Notes: generated by a model not told the origin, from the sequence alone. A DNA stretch of 26,528 nt from JOPF136 sp035272605 (GCA_035272605.1 DATEQM010000077.1:1-26528); one strand, 5' to 3'. Shown: positions 7,137 through 16,048, numbered from the stretch's first letter. A program made the numbers and translations.

Positions 7137-8374
7137 TTCTTATCCCCGGTGGCCCGCTTCGCGGCAGCGGGGGGAAGCGTCACGGGAAGGGCGAAGAGGT
7201 TGATGAAGCCCTCGGCAAATTTCGGATTGTAGCGGCCCATGGTGAAGCTGGCCAGGTCCTTCTGGTAGAGCGAAAGCGGCGAATGGCGCGATACAACGGT
7301 CAGGTTGCCTTTGTGCAGTTTCAGCCGCACGCTGCCCGTCACACGCTGTTGGGCGCGGCGAAAGAAGCCGTCGAGCGACTCGCGCAGCTCGGTGAACCAC
7401 AGGCCGTAGTAGACCATCTCGGCGTAGCGGTGGGAGAGCAGTGCGGAAAAGTGCGCGGTTTCGCGGTCCAGGCACAGCGCCTCGAGTTCGCGGTGCGCGC
7501 GCACCAGCAGCGTGCCCCCGGGCGTCTCGTAGGCCCCTCGCGATTTCATGCCCACCAGCCGGTTTTCCACGATGTCCGCGCGGCCCACGCCGTGCGCTGC
7601 GGCGAGCGCGTTGAGCTGGTCAATGAGCTCGGCGCCGCCCAGTTGGCGGCCGTTCAGGGAGACGGGCGTTCCCTCTTCAAACCCGATTTCGGCCTCCGCG
7701 GGCGTGTCCGGCGCGCGCGCCGGCGCCGTGATCCACTGCCACATGGCCTCTTCCGGCTCGTTGGCGGGGTCTTCCAGCACGCCGCCCTCGTGGCTCAGGT
7801 GCCAGAGGTTGCGGTCGCGGCTGTAAATATTCTTCAGCGACTGTTCCACGGGCACGCCGTGCGCCCGCGCGTAGTCGAGTGCGTCCTCGCGTGAGTCGAT
7901 GTCCCATTCGCGCCACGGCGCGATGATTTTCAAATCCGGGGCCAGTGCCTTGAAAGTCAGCTCGAAGCGCACCTGGTCGTTGCCTTTGCCGGTGCAGCCA
8001 TGCGCCACGGCATCGGCGCCGGTACGGCGCGCCATCTCCACCTGGCGTTTGGCCAGCACGGGACGCGCCATGGAAGTGCCGAGCAGGTAGCTGTGCTCGT
8101 ACACGGCGCCGGCGCGCAGCGTCGGCCAAATGTACTGGGTCACGAACTCCTCCCGCAGGTCCTCGACGCAGGCCACGGAAGCGCCGGTGGCCAGCGCTTT
8201 CTTGCGGATGGCCTCCAGGTCCTCCTGCTGGCCCACGTCGCCGATCATGGCCACCACTTCGCAGCCGTAATTCTCTTTGAGCCAGGGAATGATGATGGAG
8301 GTGTCGAGCCCGCCGGAATAGGCCAGCGCCACTTTCCGGACGGACGTTTTCTGTTTTCCCGAAGTTTGAGCCAA
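7133..8374 (-). CDS. argG: Argininosuccinate synthase
   Basis: Joins citrulline and aspartate using ATP. The PP-loop ATP site AYSGGLDTS is at residues 18-26. Other family blocks include HGCTGKGNDQVRFE, SRDRNLWHLSHEGG and the C-terminal GRYNPKFAEGFINLF. The length of 413 aa is normal, with a short polar N-terminal extension (MAQTSGKQKTSVRK) and a basic C-terminal tail (KRATGDKK). The start at 8374 is separated from argF by about 30 bases, the largest gap in the operon. The stop overlaps the argH GTG start. All substrate-binding blocks appear intact. Confidence 0.97.
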   Translation of the reverse strand: MAQTSGKQKTSVRKVALAYSGGLDTSIIIPWLKENYGCEVVAMIGDVGQQEDLEAIRKKALATGASVACVEDLREEFVTQYIWPTLRAGAVYEHSYLLGTSMARPVLAKRQVEMARRTGADAVAHGCTGKGNDQVRFELTFKALAPDLKIIAPWREWDIDSREDALDYARAHGVPVEQSLKNIYSRDRNLWHLSHEGGVLEDPANEPEEAMWQWITAPARAPDTPAEAEIGFEEGTPVSLNGRQLGGAELIDQLNALAAAHGVGRADIVENRLVGMKSRGAYETPGGTLLVRAHRELEALCLDRETAHFSALLSHRYAEMVYYGLWFTELRESLDGFFRRAQQRVTGSVRLKLHKGNLTVVSRHSPLSLYQKDLASFTMGRYNPKFAEGFINLFALPVTLPPAAAKRATGDKK

Positions 8375-8405
8375 TGCGCTCTCCTTGATTCTTCTGCCCG
8401 GCGCG

Positions 8406-9347
8406 TCAGGCCAGCAGGGTCAGCAGCAGCGCCTTCTGCGCGTGCATGCGATTTTCCGCCTGGTCGTAAACCAGCGAGCGCCGGGATTCCAGCACGGACT
8501 CCGTCACTTCCAGACCGCGATGCGCGGGCAGGCAATGCATGAACACGGCATCGGGCAGCGCCTGGGCCATGAGTTCGTCATTCACCTGATATCCAATGAA
8601 TATTTTCTCGCGCTCCGCGGCTTCCTGTTCCTGGCCCATGCTGGCCCACACGTCCGTATACACGGCCTGCGCCCCGGCCACGGCCTCTGCGGCGTCGGTG
8701 AGCAGTTCGATCCGGCCGCGCGTTTCCTTCGCGGCCAGGCGCGCTTCCGCCACGATGGCGGGATCCGGCCGGTAACCGGCAGGCGTGGCAATTTTCAGGT
8801 TGACGCCCAGGCGCGCGCCGGCCAGCAGCAGCGAATGGCACACGTTGTTGCCGTCGCCCACGAACGCCAGTCTGAACCCGCGCAGGTTTCCGAACCGCTC
8901 CTCGAGCGTCTGGAAATCCGCCAGGATCTGGCAGGGATGGTAGCGGTCGCTCAGCCCGTTGATCACTGGAATGGCCGCGTTCGCCGCCAGCTCTTCGATG
9001 GTGCCCTGCGAATAGGTGCGCGCGGCGATCACGTTCACCCAGCGCTCCAGGTTCCGCGCCACGTCCTTCACCGTCTCGCGTTCGGAAAGGCGCGCCGCGC
9101 TGTAATCCAGAAACACGGAGCCGCCCCCCAGACTCTGCATGCCGATTTCGAACGAGACCCGGGTGCGCAGCGAGGGCTTCTCGAACAGCAGCGCCAGGAA
9201 TTTGCGGCTTAGCGCGCCGCGGAATCGCTCCGGGTGCGCCTTCACCTCCGCGGCGAGCTGCAGGAGCGAGTGGAGCTGCCCCGCGGTCAGTTCGCCCCCG
9301 GTCACCAGGTCTCGCGGTGTCGTCGTAGCTACGGAAGCTACAGCCAT
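8406..9347 (-). CDS. argF: Ornithine carbamoyltransferase
   Basis: Makes citrulline from ornithine and carbamoyl phosphate. The carbamoyl-phosphate motif is FEKPSLRTR (55-63), the S-L-R-T-R variant of STRTR found in many bacterial OTCases. HPCQILADF and the ornithine-loop HCLPAHRG with the catalytic Cys are present. Length 313 aa matches the family. The N-terminus (MAVASVATTTPRDLV) is slightly longer than average. Only a few bases separate it from the end of argD. The HCLP loop distinguishes it from aspartate carbamoyltransferase, and no residue seen suggests the succinylornithine/acetylornithine variant enzymes, though this should not be ruled out by eye. Confidence 0.95.
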   Translation of the reverse strand: MAVASVATTTPRDLVTGGELTAGQLHSLLQLAAEVKAHPERFRGALSRKFLALLFEKPSLRTRVSFEIGMQSLGGGSVFLDYSAARLSERETVKDVARNLERWVNVIAARTYSQGTIEELAANAAIPVINGLSDRYHPCQILADFQTLEERFGNLRGFRLAFVGDGNNVCHSLLLAGARLGVNLKIATPAGYRPDPAIVAEARLAAKETRGRIELLTDAAEAVAGAQAVYTDVWASMGQEQEAAEREKIFIGYQVNDELMAQALPDAVFMHCLPAHRGLEVTESVLESRRSLVYDQAENRMHAQKALLLTLLA

Positions 9348-9351
9348 GGGT

Positions 9352-10728
9352 TCAGCCTTTCCCCGCGTGCGCTGCGGCCAGGGCCTGTTCGCCGTGGAGG
9401 GCCGTGGCCTGCGCGGATCCGGAATCGTGCTCCCCGGCAGTTAGAATCCCTGCCGGGATTTTAAATTGCGGCTTCGGGCGCGACTTCTGGAGCGCCCGTT
9501 CCATCTTCTTCAGGAATTCGGCCACGTGCCGCGGAGTGACGTTCAGCGCCGGCAGCAGGCGCAACGTGCGTTCGTGCGCGCAGTTGATCAGCAGGCCCTC
9601 GGCCAGGGCCGCCTCCACACAGGGAGTGCCGTCGTAGCCCAGCTCCATGCCGATCATCAGTCCCTCTCCGCGGATCTCGCGAATGCCTTCAAAATGTAAA
9701 GCGATCTCCGCCAGCCCCACGCAGATTTCCTCGCCGCGCTCCCGCGCATTCTCCATCAGTTTCTCTTCCTCGATGATGGAGAGCACTTCGAGCGCGACCC
9801 CGCAGACCAGCGGCCCGCCGCCAAACGTCGTGCCGTGCGCGCCGGGCGTGAACGCCTGGGCAAATTCCTCGCGGGCCAGAAAGGCGCCCAGCGGCAGCCC
9901 CCCGGCGATGGGTTTCGCCACGGTGACGATGTCGGGCAGCCATTCGGGCGTCGTGGCGTATTTCTGGTAGGCGAAGGGCCGCCCGGTACGGCCCAGCCCG
10001 CACTGGATTTCGTCCGCGATGAGCGCGGCGCCGCGGCGAGTTGCCAGTTGCCGCGCCTGCCGGTAGAACGCTTCACTCACCGGATGGATCCCGCCTTCGC
10101 CCTGCACCGTTTCCAGCACGATGGCGCACACGGAACCGTCGAATTTCGCCGCCAGGTCGTCGCAATCGTTAAAGCGCACAAACTCCACGCCCGGCACCAG
10201 CGGCGCAAACGGCTCGCGGTATTTCGCCGTGGAGGTGATGGACACAGCGCCGAACGTGCGTCCATGGAAGGAATTTTCAAGCGCCAGGAACTTATAGGGG
10301 GGATGCTGCGCCGCGCCGGCGGCCTTCCGGGCATGCAGCCGCGCGAGTTTCATCGCGCCTTCGATCGCCTCGGTTCCGCTGTTGGTGAAAAATACGCGGT
10401 CCAGCCCCGACCATTTCGCCAGTTTCGCGGCCAGCGGGCCCTGGTAGGGGTTGTGATAGAGATTGGAAATGTGGATGGCCCGCGCGGCCTCCCGCCGGAT
10501 GGCCGCCACCACCCGCGGGTGCGCGTGTCCCAGCGCGTTCACCGCGATCCCGCCGAGGAAATCAAGATACGCACGGCCACGTTGGTCGTAGAGGTAGCAC
10601 CCCTTTCCGCGAGTGAACACCACGGGCGGTCGCTTGTAGGTATTCATCAGGTGGCGCTCCTCCGCGCGAAGCGCCGCGGACGCTGCCGCACCCGGAGACT
10701 TCTTCTTTGTCTGCGCGGAGTGCCTCAC
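9352..10728 (-). CDS. argD: Acetylornithine aminotransferase
   Basis: A class-III PLP aminotransferase that transfers an amino group from glutamate to N-acetylglutamate-5-semialdehyde. Seen are NSGTEAIEGAMKLAR (116-130), FHGRTFGAVS, the PLP-ring aspartate in LIADEIQCGLGRTGRPFAYQ (Asp239) and the Schiff-base lysine in VAKPIAGGLPLG (Lys272). At 458 aa it is longer than usual (about 390-400). About 27 N-terminal residues precede MNTYKRPPVVF, and an extra C-terminal tail of roughly 45 residues follows RHVAEFLKKMERAL. The GTG start at 10728 overlaps the argB stop as GTGA; Met28 (10647) is the alternative start. Homologues also act on other omega-amines, but the operon context fixes the role. Confidence 0.94.
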   Translation of the reverse strand: MRHSAQTKKKSPGAAASAALRAEERHLMNTYKRPPVVFTRGKGCYLYDQRGRAYLDFLGGIAVNALGHAHPRVVAAIRREAARAIHISNLYHNPYQGPLAAKLAKWSGLDRVFFTNSGTEAIEGAMKLARLHARKAAGAAQHPPYKFLALENSFHGRTFGAVSITSTAKYREPFAPLVPGVEFVRFNDCDDLAAKFDGSVCAIVLETVQGEGGIHPVSEAFYRQARQLATRRGAALIADEIQCGLGRTGRPFAYQKYATTPEWLPDIVTVAKPIAGGLPLGAFLAREEFAQAFTPGAHGTTFGGGPLVCGVALEVLSIIEEEKLMENARERGEEICVGLAEIALHFEGIREIRGEGLMIGMELGYDGTPCVEAALAEGLLINCAHERTLRLLPALNVTPRHVAEFLKKMERALQKSRPKPQFKIPAGILTAGEHDSGSAQATALHGEQALAAAHAGKG

Positions 10729-11561
10729 GCCGTGCCTCCGGCGGCAAACCGCGCGGCGGCGGACTCGCCGGCTTCCGCCGCGCCGGCCAGGATGCGCGTG
10801 CCGCCGCCCGCGCCGTCAGCAGCGGCGAGCAACGCGCCGGGAGCGCCCCCGCCCACGATGGAAATCTTCGCGACGCCGCCTTCCATGGCCCGGCGGCAGG
10901 CTTCCAGTTTCAGCACCATCCCGCCGGTCACGCGGTGCGTGCGGATCAGCTCTTCCACGTCGTCCAGGTGGAGGCCGGGCAGCACCGCGCCGGCATCCAG
11001 CACGCCGGCCACGTCGGTGAGATACACCAGGCGCCCCGCGCCCACGAATTCTGCGCACGCTGCGGCCATGTGGTCCGCGTTCACGTTAAAAAGTTCGCCG
11101 TCCGCGCCGGCGCCCAGGCAGGCAGCTACCGGCACGATCCCTTCGCGCCACAACGATTCGAGGAAACCCACATTGACGCCGGTGATGTAGCCCACGTAGC
11201 CGAGATCGGCGGTCGCGCCATCCAGCGTCATCCGCTCCGCCTGGAAACACAGCGCGTCGGCGGCACAGATGCCCACGGCGGGCCGGCCCGCTGCCGAGAT
11301 GGCCGCGGACAAGCGTTTGCCCAGCAGTCCCGCGAACACCATCACCGCGGCATCGCGCGTGTCCTGGTCCGTAATGCGCAGCCCGGCGAAAAACCGGCTC
11401 TCCACGCCCATCTTCGCCAGTGTCGCGGTGAAGATGCGCCCGCCTCCGTGGATCACCAGCACTTCGTGCTGCGCGGCGAGTTCCGCGATCTGCGCCGCCA
11501 GCGAGCGAACCGTGCTCTCCTCTTCCAGCAGCGCCCCCGCCAGTTTCACGACGATTCTCAT
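10725..11561 (-). CDS. argB: Acetylglutamate kinase
   Basis: Phosphorylates N-acetylglutamate. The amino-acid-kinase fold is recognisable from VVKLAGALLEE at the N-terminus, the VLVIHGGG glycine loop (residues about 34-41), the NVNADHMAA substrate block and TGGMVLKLEACRRA near the end. Length 278 aa is typical. The N-terminus is short (MRIVVKLAG) and lacks the extra helix found in arginine-inhibited hexameric enzymes. By inference, feedback control here may rest more on the synthase step or on ArgR than on this kinase. Start ATG at 11561 overlaps the argC stop (ATGA), and the stop overlaps the argD start. Confidence 0.95.
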   Translation of the reverse strand: MRIVVKLAGALLEEESTVRSLAAQIAELAAQHEVLVIHGGGRIFTATLAKMGVESRFFAGLRITDQDTRDAAVMVFAGLLGKRLSAAISAAGRPAVGICAADALCFQAERMTLDGATADLGYVGYITGVNVGFLESLWREGIVPVAACLGAGADGELFNVNADHMAAACAEFVGAGRLVYLTDVAGVLDAGAVLPGLHLDDVEELIRTHRVTGGMVLKLEACRRAMEGGVAKISIVGGGAPGALLAAADGAGGGTRILAGAAEAGESAAARFAAGGTA

Positions 11562-12589
11562 AGCAGTCCTTCCGTCTCCTCGATCCCCGTCATCAAATTA
11601 AAATTCTGCACCGCCTGCCCCGCGGCGCCTTTCCCCAGGTTATCCAGGCAGGAGACAACCATCAGCCGTTGCCCCGAATGGTCGAGGGCAAAACCGATGT
11701 CGCAGAAATTCGTGTGCGCCACGTGCTGCAGTTCCGGCAGCCGCCCGGCGGGCCAGATGCGCACCAGCTTGCGCCCGGCGTAATACTGGCGGAAGAGCGT
11801 TTCGATCTCCTCTCCCGTGGCCGGCGCGTCGAGCCAGGCGTAGAGTGTGGCCAGGAGGCCGCGGCTCAGTGGCAGCAGATGCGTCGAGAACATCACGTCG
11901 CCCGCGCCGAGGCCCAGATGCTCCAGCACTTCCGGCGTGTGCTGGTGGGAGAAAAGTTTGTAGGCGCGGAAATTTTCGTTCACTTCGCAGAAGTGCGTGT
12001 CGCGCCGCGGCTCTTTTCCCGCGCCGGAGGTTCCCGATTTGCAGTCGCACACGATCCCTCGGCCGCGCGCCACCACTCCCGCATCGAGCAACGGGCGCAG
12101 GCCCAGGATCACCGCCGTCGGGTAGCAGCCGGGGTTGGCCACCAGCTCCGCGTCCCTCACCTGCGCGGCGTAAAATTCCGGCAGGCCGTAGACGGCGCGG
12201 CGCAGCAGCGCGGGCTCCGGCGGCTCCAGGCCGTACCATTCCGTGAGCGTCTCCCCGCTGCGGAAACGGAATGCGCCGCTCAGGTCCACCACGCGCAGAC
12301 CCCCTTTCAGAAGCTCGGGCGCGCATTCCAGCGAGACCTCGTGCGGCGTAGCCAGGAAGGCCACCTGCGCCCCCTGCGATGCGACCGCTTCCGGCGAAAA
12401 TGTGCGCACCGGCGCGTCACCCCAGCCGCGCAGCGCGGGGAAAACCTCGGCCAGGCACTTCGCCCCGTTCGTCTCGCGCAGATAAAACACGGGCCGCCCC
12501 GTGCCGGGATGGCGCAGCAGCAGCCGGGCCAGTTCGTAGCCCGCATAGCCCGTGGCGCCCACCACCGCCGTTTGGACGGGCCGACTCAC
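11558..12589 (-). CDS. argC: N-acetyl-gamma-glutamyl-phosphate reductase
   Basis: NADPH-dependent reduction of N-acetylglutamyl phosphate to the semialdehyde. The Rossmann fingerprint is VVGATGYAGYEL (9-20). The catalytic Cys155 sits in VANPGCYPTAV. SGTSGAGKEP and HQHTPEV, containing the conserved His, follow as in type-1 ArgC. Length 343 aa is normal. The start is a GTG (12587-12589) overlapping the argR stop as GTGA, so translation is probably coupled to the repressor gene. No odd substitutions seen. Confidence 0.96.
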   Translation of the reverse strand: MSRPVQTAVVGATGYAGYELARLLLRHPGTGRPVFYLRETNGAKCLAEVFPALRGWGDAPVRTFSPEAVASQGAQVAFLATPHEVSLECAPELLKGGLRVVDLSGAFRFRSGETLTEWYGLEPPEPALLRRAVYGLPEFYAAQVRDAELVANPGCYPTAVILGLRPLLDAGVVARGRGIVCDCKSGTSGAGKEPRRDTHFCEVNENFRAYKLFSHQHTPEVLEHLGLGAGDVMFSTHLLPLSRGLLATLYAWLDAPATGEEIETLFRQYYAGRKLVRIWPAGRLPELQHVAHTNFCDIGFALDHSGQRLMVVSCLDNLGKGAAGQAVQNFNLMTGIEETEGLL

Positions 12590-13029
12590 TGCAGCATGTC
12601 CTGTAAACGTTTCTGCGCCGCGAGCCGCTGGCGAGTCGAGCCGCTGATCACCAGGATCGTGTCGTCACCCGCCACGGTCCCGACGATTTCCGGCCAGCCT
12701 TCTGCGTCCAGTGCGGCCCCCAGGGACTGCGCGCCGCCGGGCGGGGTTTTGATCACCAGCAGGTTTTGCGCCGGCCGCAGGTCGCGGATGCCTTCGCGGG
12801 CCATGCGGGGCAGCGCTGGAGCGGGCGGGGCCGCCTGCGCGGGCAGGGCCTGGTAGCCGCGGTTCGTTTTCACCAGCCTCAGATCGTGCACGTCGCGGGA
12901 GACGGTGGCCTGTGTTACCCGCATCCCCTCATCCCGCAGGCGGCGGCACAGATCATCCTGGTTCTCGATGGCCTCGCGGGCCACCAGCCTCAGGATCTGT
13001 CCCTGCCGGAGTGTCTTCTGCTTGTTCAC
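12586..13029 (-). CDS. argR: Arginine repressor ArgR
   Basis: Arginine-responsive transcription factor, 147 aa. The N-terminal winged helix-turn-helix contains QDDLCRRL and the recognition helix VTQATVSRDVHDL (38-50). The C-terminal oligomerisation/arginine-binding domain carries GTVAGDDTILVI with the GDDT arginine-contact motif. A proline/alanine-rich linker (LPAQAAPPAPALP) joins the two. The start is a GTG (13027-13029). First gene of the operon, so the repressor is made from the promoter it is expected to control. The ARG-box-like sequence over the -10 supports negative autoregulation by arginine. Confidence 0.95.
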   Translation of the reverse strand: MNKQKTLRQGQILRLVAREAIENQDDLCRRLRDEGMRVTQATVSRDVHDLRLVKTNRGYQALPAQAAPPAPALPRMAREGIRDLRPAQNLLVIKTPPGGAQSLGAALDAEGWPEIVGTVAGDDTILVISGSTRQRLAAQKRLQDMLQ

Positions 13030-13054
13030 AGCACGCCCATCTTATTCAATGCAC

Positions 13055-13068
13055 TGTATAAAAATGCG
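13055..13068. promoter_or_regulatory. ARG-box-like operator over the arg promoter
   Basis: TGTATAAAAATGCG matches 11 of 14 positions of the ARG-box core TGAATwwwwATTCA and covers the -10 and part of the spacer. A second half-site ATTCA lies next to it (13044-13048). ARG boxes usually occur in pairs; here the second box is degenerate. Binding by ArgR plus arginine would block RNA polymerase. Confidence 0.5.
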
Positions 13069-13082
13069 GTCGCCTCTGTCAA
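13055..13082 (-). promoter_or_regulatory. Promoter of the arg operon with -35/-10
   Basis: Read on the minus strand, TTGACA (13082-13077) is followed after 16 bases by TATACA (13060-13055). That is a perfect -35 and a -10 with 4 of 6 consensus bases. Transcription would begin near 13048, giving a leader of about 19 bases before the argR GTG. It is the best sigma-70-type promoter seen in the window. Confidence 0.6.
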
Positions 13083-13155
13083 GAGAATTCTGCGCGCCGC
13101 GACCCATTCCCGTGCGCCCGCGGCATTCCCGGTTTCGCGTTCCGCCGCGCGGAGG

Positions 13156-13161
13156 TATCAT
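13156..13161 (+). promoter_or_regulatory. Candidate -10 (TATCAT) for the S9 peptidase
   Basis: GGTATCATG lies 58 bases ahead of the peptidase ATG and matches TATAAT at 5 of 6 positions. The -35 at 17 bases (TTTCGC) is poor. It resembles the TAGCATG elements at 2172 and 26314. Confidence 0.3.
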
Positions 13162-13218
13162 GCCCAGGCTCGCCGCGTGCGCCGCGCCTGGCCCTGCCAG
13201 GGCCCCGGGGGATTCGCC

Positions 13219-15360
13219 ATGACTCGCAAAACCGCACTCCTGCTCTCTTTTCTTCCTGCTCTCGCGCTGCTTGCGATGGCTGGCGCGGCGGACGCGCCCG
13301 GGCCCTTCACCCTCGAGCAAGTGATGAGCGCGCCTTTTCCCAGCGAACTCGTGGCCGCGCCCGCTGCCGGAAAATTTGCCTGGCTGCAGAACGCGCGAGG
13401 CGTGCGCAACATCTGGGTCGCCGAGCCTGCCTCCCCGGGCCAGGCCGATGCCACCGGCGCCTATACGGCCCGCCAGGTGACCCCCTACAAAGCGGACGAC
13501 GGAGTTGACATCGGCGAACTGCGCTGGACTCCCGATGCGCAAACTCTCCTCTACACCCGCGGGGCCGACCTGGAGACCAATGGCAGCGATCCGAATCCGA
13601 GCAGCAATCCTGCCGGCCCGGAGCACGCCATCTGGATGGTGGCTGCCAGCGGAGGCGAACCCCGCAAACTCGCGGAGGGAACGGGGACCGCTGTCTCGCC
13701 GCGTGGTGATCTCGCTGCGTACCTCAAAGACGGGCAGGTATGGACCACGCCATTGGATGGGAAAGTGAAGCCCGCGCAACTCCTCCACACCCACGGACAG
13801 GCGGATTCGCTCCTGTGGTCTCCCGATGGCGCGCGGCTCGCGTTCGTCAGCAGGCGGAAGGATCATAGCTTCATCGCCGTGTACTCCTTCGCGGATAAAT
13901 TGCTGCTCTTCCTGGATCCCAGCGTGGACCGGGACCAGGATCCGGTGTGGTCGCCCGACGGCCGGAGCATCGCGTTTCTCCGCATCCCTGCCTCCTCGCT
14001 GGCCTTCACCTTCGGCCCGCGGCGCGCGGGACAGCCATGGAGCATTCGCGTGGCCGACGTATCCACCGGCCGCTCCCGCGAGGTCTGGCGCGCCAAGGAA
14101 GGGCCCGGCAGCGTCTTTCGCGGGATCGTGGCGGAGAATCAGCTTTTCTGGGCCGCCGGCGACCGCATCATTTTCCCCTGGGAAGGCGATGGCTGGACGC
14201 ACCTCTACGCCGTGTCCGCACACGGTGGAACCGCGGAGCTGCTCACTCCCGGCTCTTTCGAGGTCGAGCACGTCTCCCTCGCCCCCGGCGGCCGCGAGGT
14301 TGTCTACTCCTCAAATCAGGACGACATTGACCGGAGGCACATCTGGCGCGTCGGCGTCTCCGGGGGCAAGGCAGTGGCAGTGACGCCGGTCAACGAGGCG
14401 GGGATCGAGTGGTCGCCGGTGGTGGCCAGCGACGCAAAGACGATTGCTCTTCTTCACTCCGACGCGCGACGCCCTGCCCGCCCCGCTGTTCTCGCGGCAA
14501 GCGGCGCGATGCGCGACCTCGCGCCCGAATCCATTCCCGCTGATTTTCCCGCCGGCCTGCTTCTCGTCCCCCGCCAGGTGATTTTCTCCGCTTCCGACGG
14601 CCTGACGATTCACGGTCAGCTCTTCCTGCCCCCCGGACTGAAGCCCGGCGAGCGGCGTCCGGCCCTCCTCTTCTTTCACGGCGGATCACGCCGACAAATG
14701 CTGCTCGGCTGGCATTACATGGGCTACTACAACAATGCTTACGCCATGAATCAATACCTCGCCAGCCACGGCTATATCGTTCTCTCGGTGAACTACCGCA
14801 GTGGCATCGGCTACGGGATGGAGTTCCGCGAAGCGCTGAATTACGGCGCCACGGGCGCGAGCGAGTTCAACGACGTGACGGGAGCGGGCGTTTACCTGCG
14901 CGGCCGCGCGGATGTGGACCCGCAGCGCATCGGCCTGTGGGGCGGCTCGTATGGCGGCTACCTGACGGCCCTGGGCCTCGCCCGCGCGTCCGATCTCTTC
15001 GCCGCCGGCGTGGATTTCCACGGCGTGCACAACTGGAACATCGAAATTCACCACTTTGTGCCCGCCTATGATCCCGAAGCTAACCCGGACGCGGCCCGCC
15101 TGGCCCTGGAATCTTCCCCGATCGCTTCGATCATGACCTGGCGTTCTCCCGTCCTGCTCATTCAGGGCGATGACGACCGCAACGTGCCCTTCAGCGAAAC
15201 CGTGCAAATGGCGGAAGCTCTGCGAAAACAGGGTGTCGAGTTCGAGCAGCTCGTTTTCCCCGACGAGATTCACGACTTTCTCATGCATCACACCTGGCTG
15301 CGCGCCTATCACGCCACCGCCGACTTCCTCGATCGCCACTTGCGATCGAACGCGCCATAA
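13219..15360 (+). CDS. Secreted S9-family (prolyl oligopeptidase-like) serine peptidase
   Basis: A 713-aa exported peptidase. Residues 1-24 form a signal peptide (MTRKTALLLS core, cleavage near AGAADA). Residues about 40-450 are a beta-propeller built from WSPDG/RLAF-type TolB/WD-like blades (LLWSPDGARLAF, PVWSPDGRSIAF), which gates access in this family. The C-terminal alpha/beta-hydrolase domain has all three catalytic residues: Ser577 in GGSYGGYL, Asp653 in QGDDDRNVPF and His685 in DEIHDF. It would cleave small peptides in the periplasm, either as a dipeptidyl-peptidase IV-like or an acylaminoacyl-peptidase-like enzyme; the subtype is not decidable by eye. An upstream in-frame extension exists but lies over argR and has no sense there; the ATG at 13219, followed by the signal peptide, is the start. 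Divergent from the arg operon. Confidence 0.93.
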   Translation: MTRKTALLLSFLPALALLAMAGAADAPGPFTLEQVMSAPFPSELVAAPAAGKFAWLQNARGVRNIWVAEPASPGQADATGAYTARQVTPYKADDGVDIGELRWTPDAQTLLYTRGADLETNGSDPNPSSNPAGPEHAIWMVAASGGEPRKLAEGTGTAVSPRGDLAAYLKDGQVWTTPLDGKVKPAQLLHTHGQADSLLWSPDGARLAFVSRRKDHSFIAVYSFADKLLLFLDPSVDRDQDPVWSPDGRSIAFLRIPASSLAFTFGPRRAGQPWSIRVADVSTGRSREVWRAKEGPGSVFRGIVAENQLFWAAGDRIIFPWEGDGWTHLYAVSAHGGTAELLTPGSFEVEHVSLAPGGREVVYSSNQDDIDRRHIWRVGVSGGKAVAVTPVNEAGIEWSPVVASDAKTIALLHSDARRPARPAVLAASGAMRDLAPESIPADFPAGLLLVPRQVIFSASDGLTIHGQLFLPPGLKPGERRPALLFFHGGSRRQMLLGWHYMGYYNNAYAMNQYLASHGYIVLSVNYRSGIGYGMEFREALNYGATGASEFNDVTGAGVYLRGRADVDPQRIGLWGGSYGGYLTALGLARASDLFAAGVDFHGVHNWNIEIHHFVPAYDPEANPDAARLALESSPIASIMTWRSPVLLIQGDDDRNVPFSETVQMAEALRKQGVEFEQLVFPDEIHDFLMHHTWLRAYHATADFLDRHLRSNAP

Positions 15361-15535
15361 GTGTGACCGCCGGGAATCGACGTTGGTTCCCACAGCGGGA
15401 AAGCGGTGGTGACAACGCTCACAAAAGTCCCCTACCCAATCGCACGAACAAATGGGTCAATCTCAACGGCAAGCCACGCGCGCGCCGCGAAGAGCCGCGG
15501 ACCGACCGTCGGCTTCTCTGTTGCAAACCAATCAA

Positions 15536-15970
15536 TTAGGGATGCGGGTTCGTCGTCGGCGATTGCTTCGGCGGCGTCAGTGGGGGATGCCCGGGCGGCA
15601 AAGAACCTGGTGGATTGGGTTGGCCCGGCGGCACCGTGCTGCCTGTAGGATGTGACATCTGACCACCCACAGGCTGGCCATTCAAAACCACCCACGAACC
15701 ATCGCGCTTCTCGAGCTGATACTTCACCTGCAAAACCATGGAAGTGGGCCCTTGCTTCGGCCGGAACTCGGCCAGGGCCTCGGCATGATCGCCATTTAGC
15801 GTGATCTGGGTCAATTGCAAGTCCATTGCGTCCATCCGCAGACCCGACTTGGACGCGACATGCTGGCGAATGCTCTCGCGAATGGCCTCCTTTTCCTTCT
15901 CCTGGCGATTGCACCCCGCAAGCACCAGCAGCAGTATCCCTAGTATTGCCAACAGTTTGGCAGTCTTCAT
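15536..15970 (-). CDS. Small proline-rich lipoprotein, unknown function
   Basis: 144 aa. The N-terminus is a lipoprotein signal: MKTAKLLAILGILLLV then lipobox LAGC (Cys21). The mature part has a charged helix (NRQEKEKEAIRESIRQHV), then a compact alpha/beta segment ending in VKYQLEKRDGSWVVLNGQ, which looks like a small NTF2/DUF4878-like fold judging by the 'K...DGSW.V' ending. After residue 110 comes a Pro/Gly-rich tail (PPGQPNPPGSLPPGHPP). The ATG at 15970 was chosen over a longer open frame because the signal starts there and GGTGA lies 8 bases upstream. Divergent from the cytochrome cluster across a 250-base regulatory region, so possibly co-regulated. I do not recognise a named family. Confidence 0.8.
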   Translation of the reverse strand: MKTAKLLAILGILLLVLAGCNRQEKEKEAIRESIRQHVASKSGLRMDAMDLQLTQITLNGDHAEALAEFRPKQGPTSMVLQVKYQLEKRDGSWVVLNGQPVGGQMSHPTGSTVPPGQPNPPGSLPPGHPPLTPPKQSPTTNPHP

Positions 15971-16048
15971 TGGTCGGTTCACCGTAGGATCAATTTCCAT
16001 CGCTCGCTGGCCATCTCTGTCTCTCGATGCGACTTCTGCACCCGCTTC

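Noticed and set aside
13042..14271. 409-codon minus-strand frame under the S9 peptidase
   Set aside because: Shadow frame; it also runs over the arg promoter region, and the peptidase has an intact catalytic triad.
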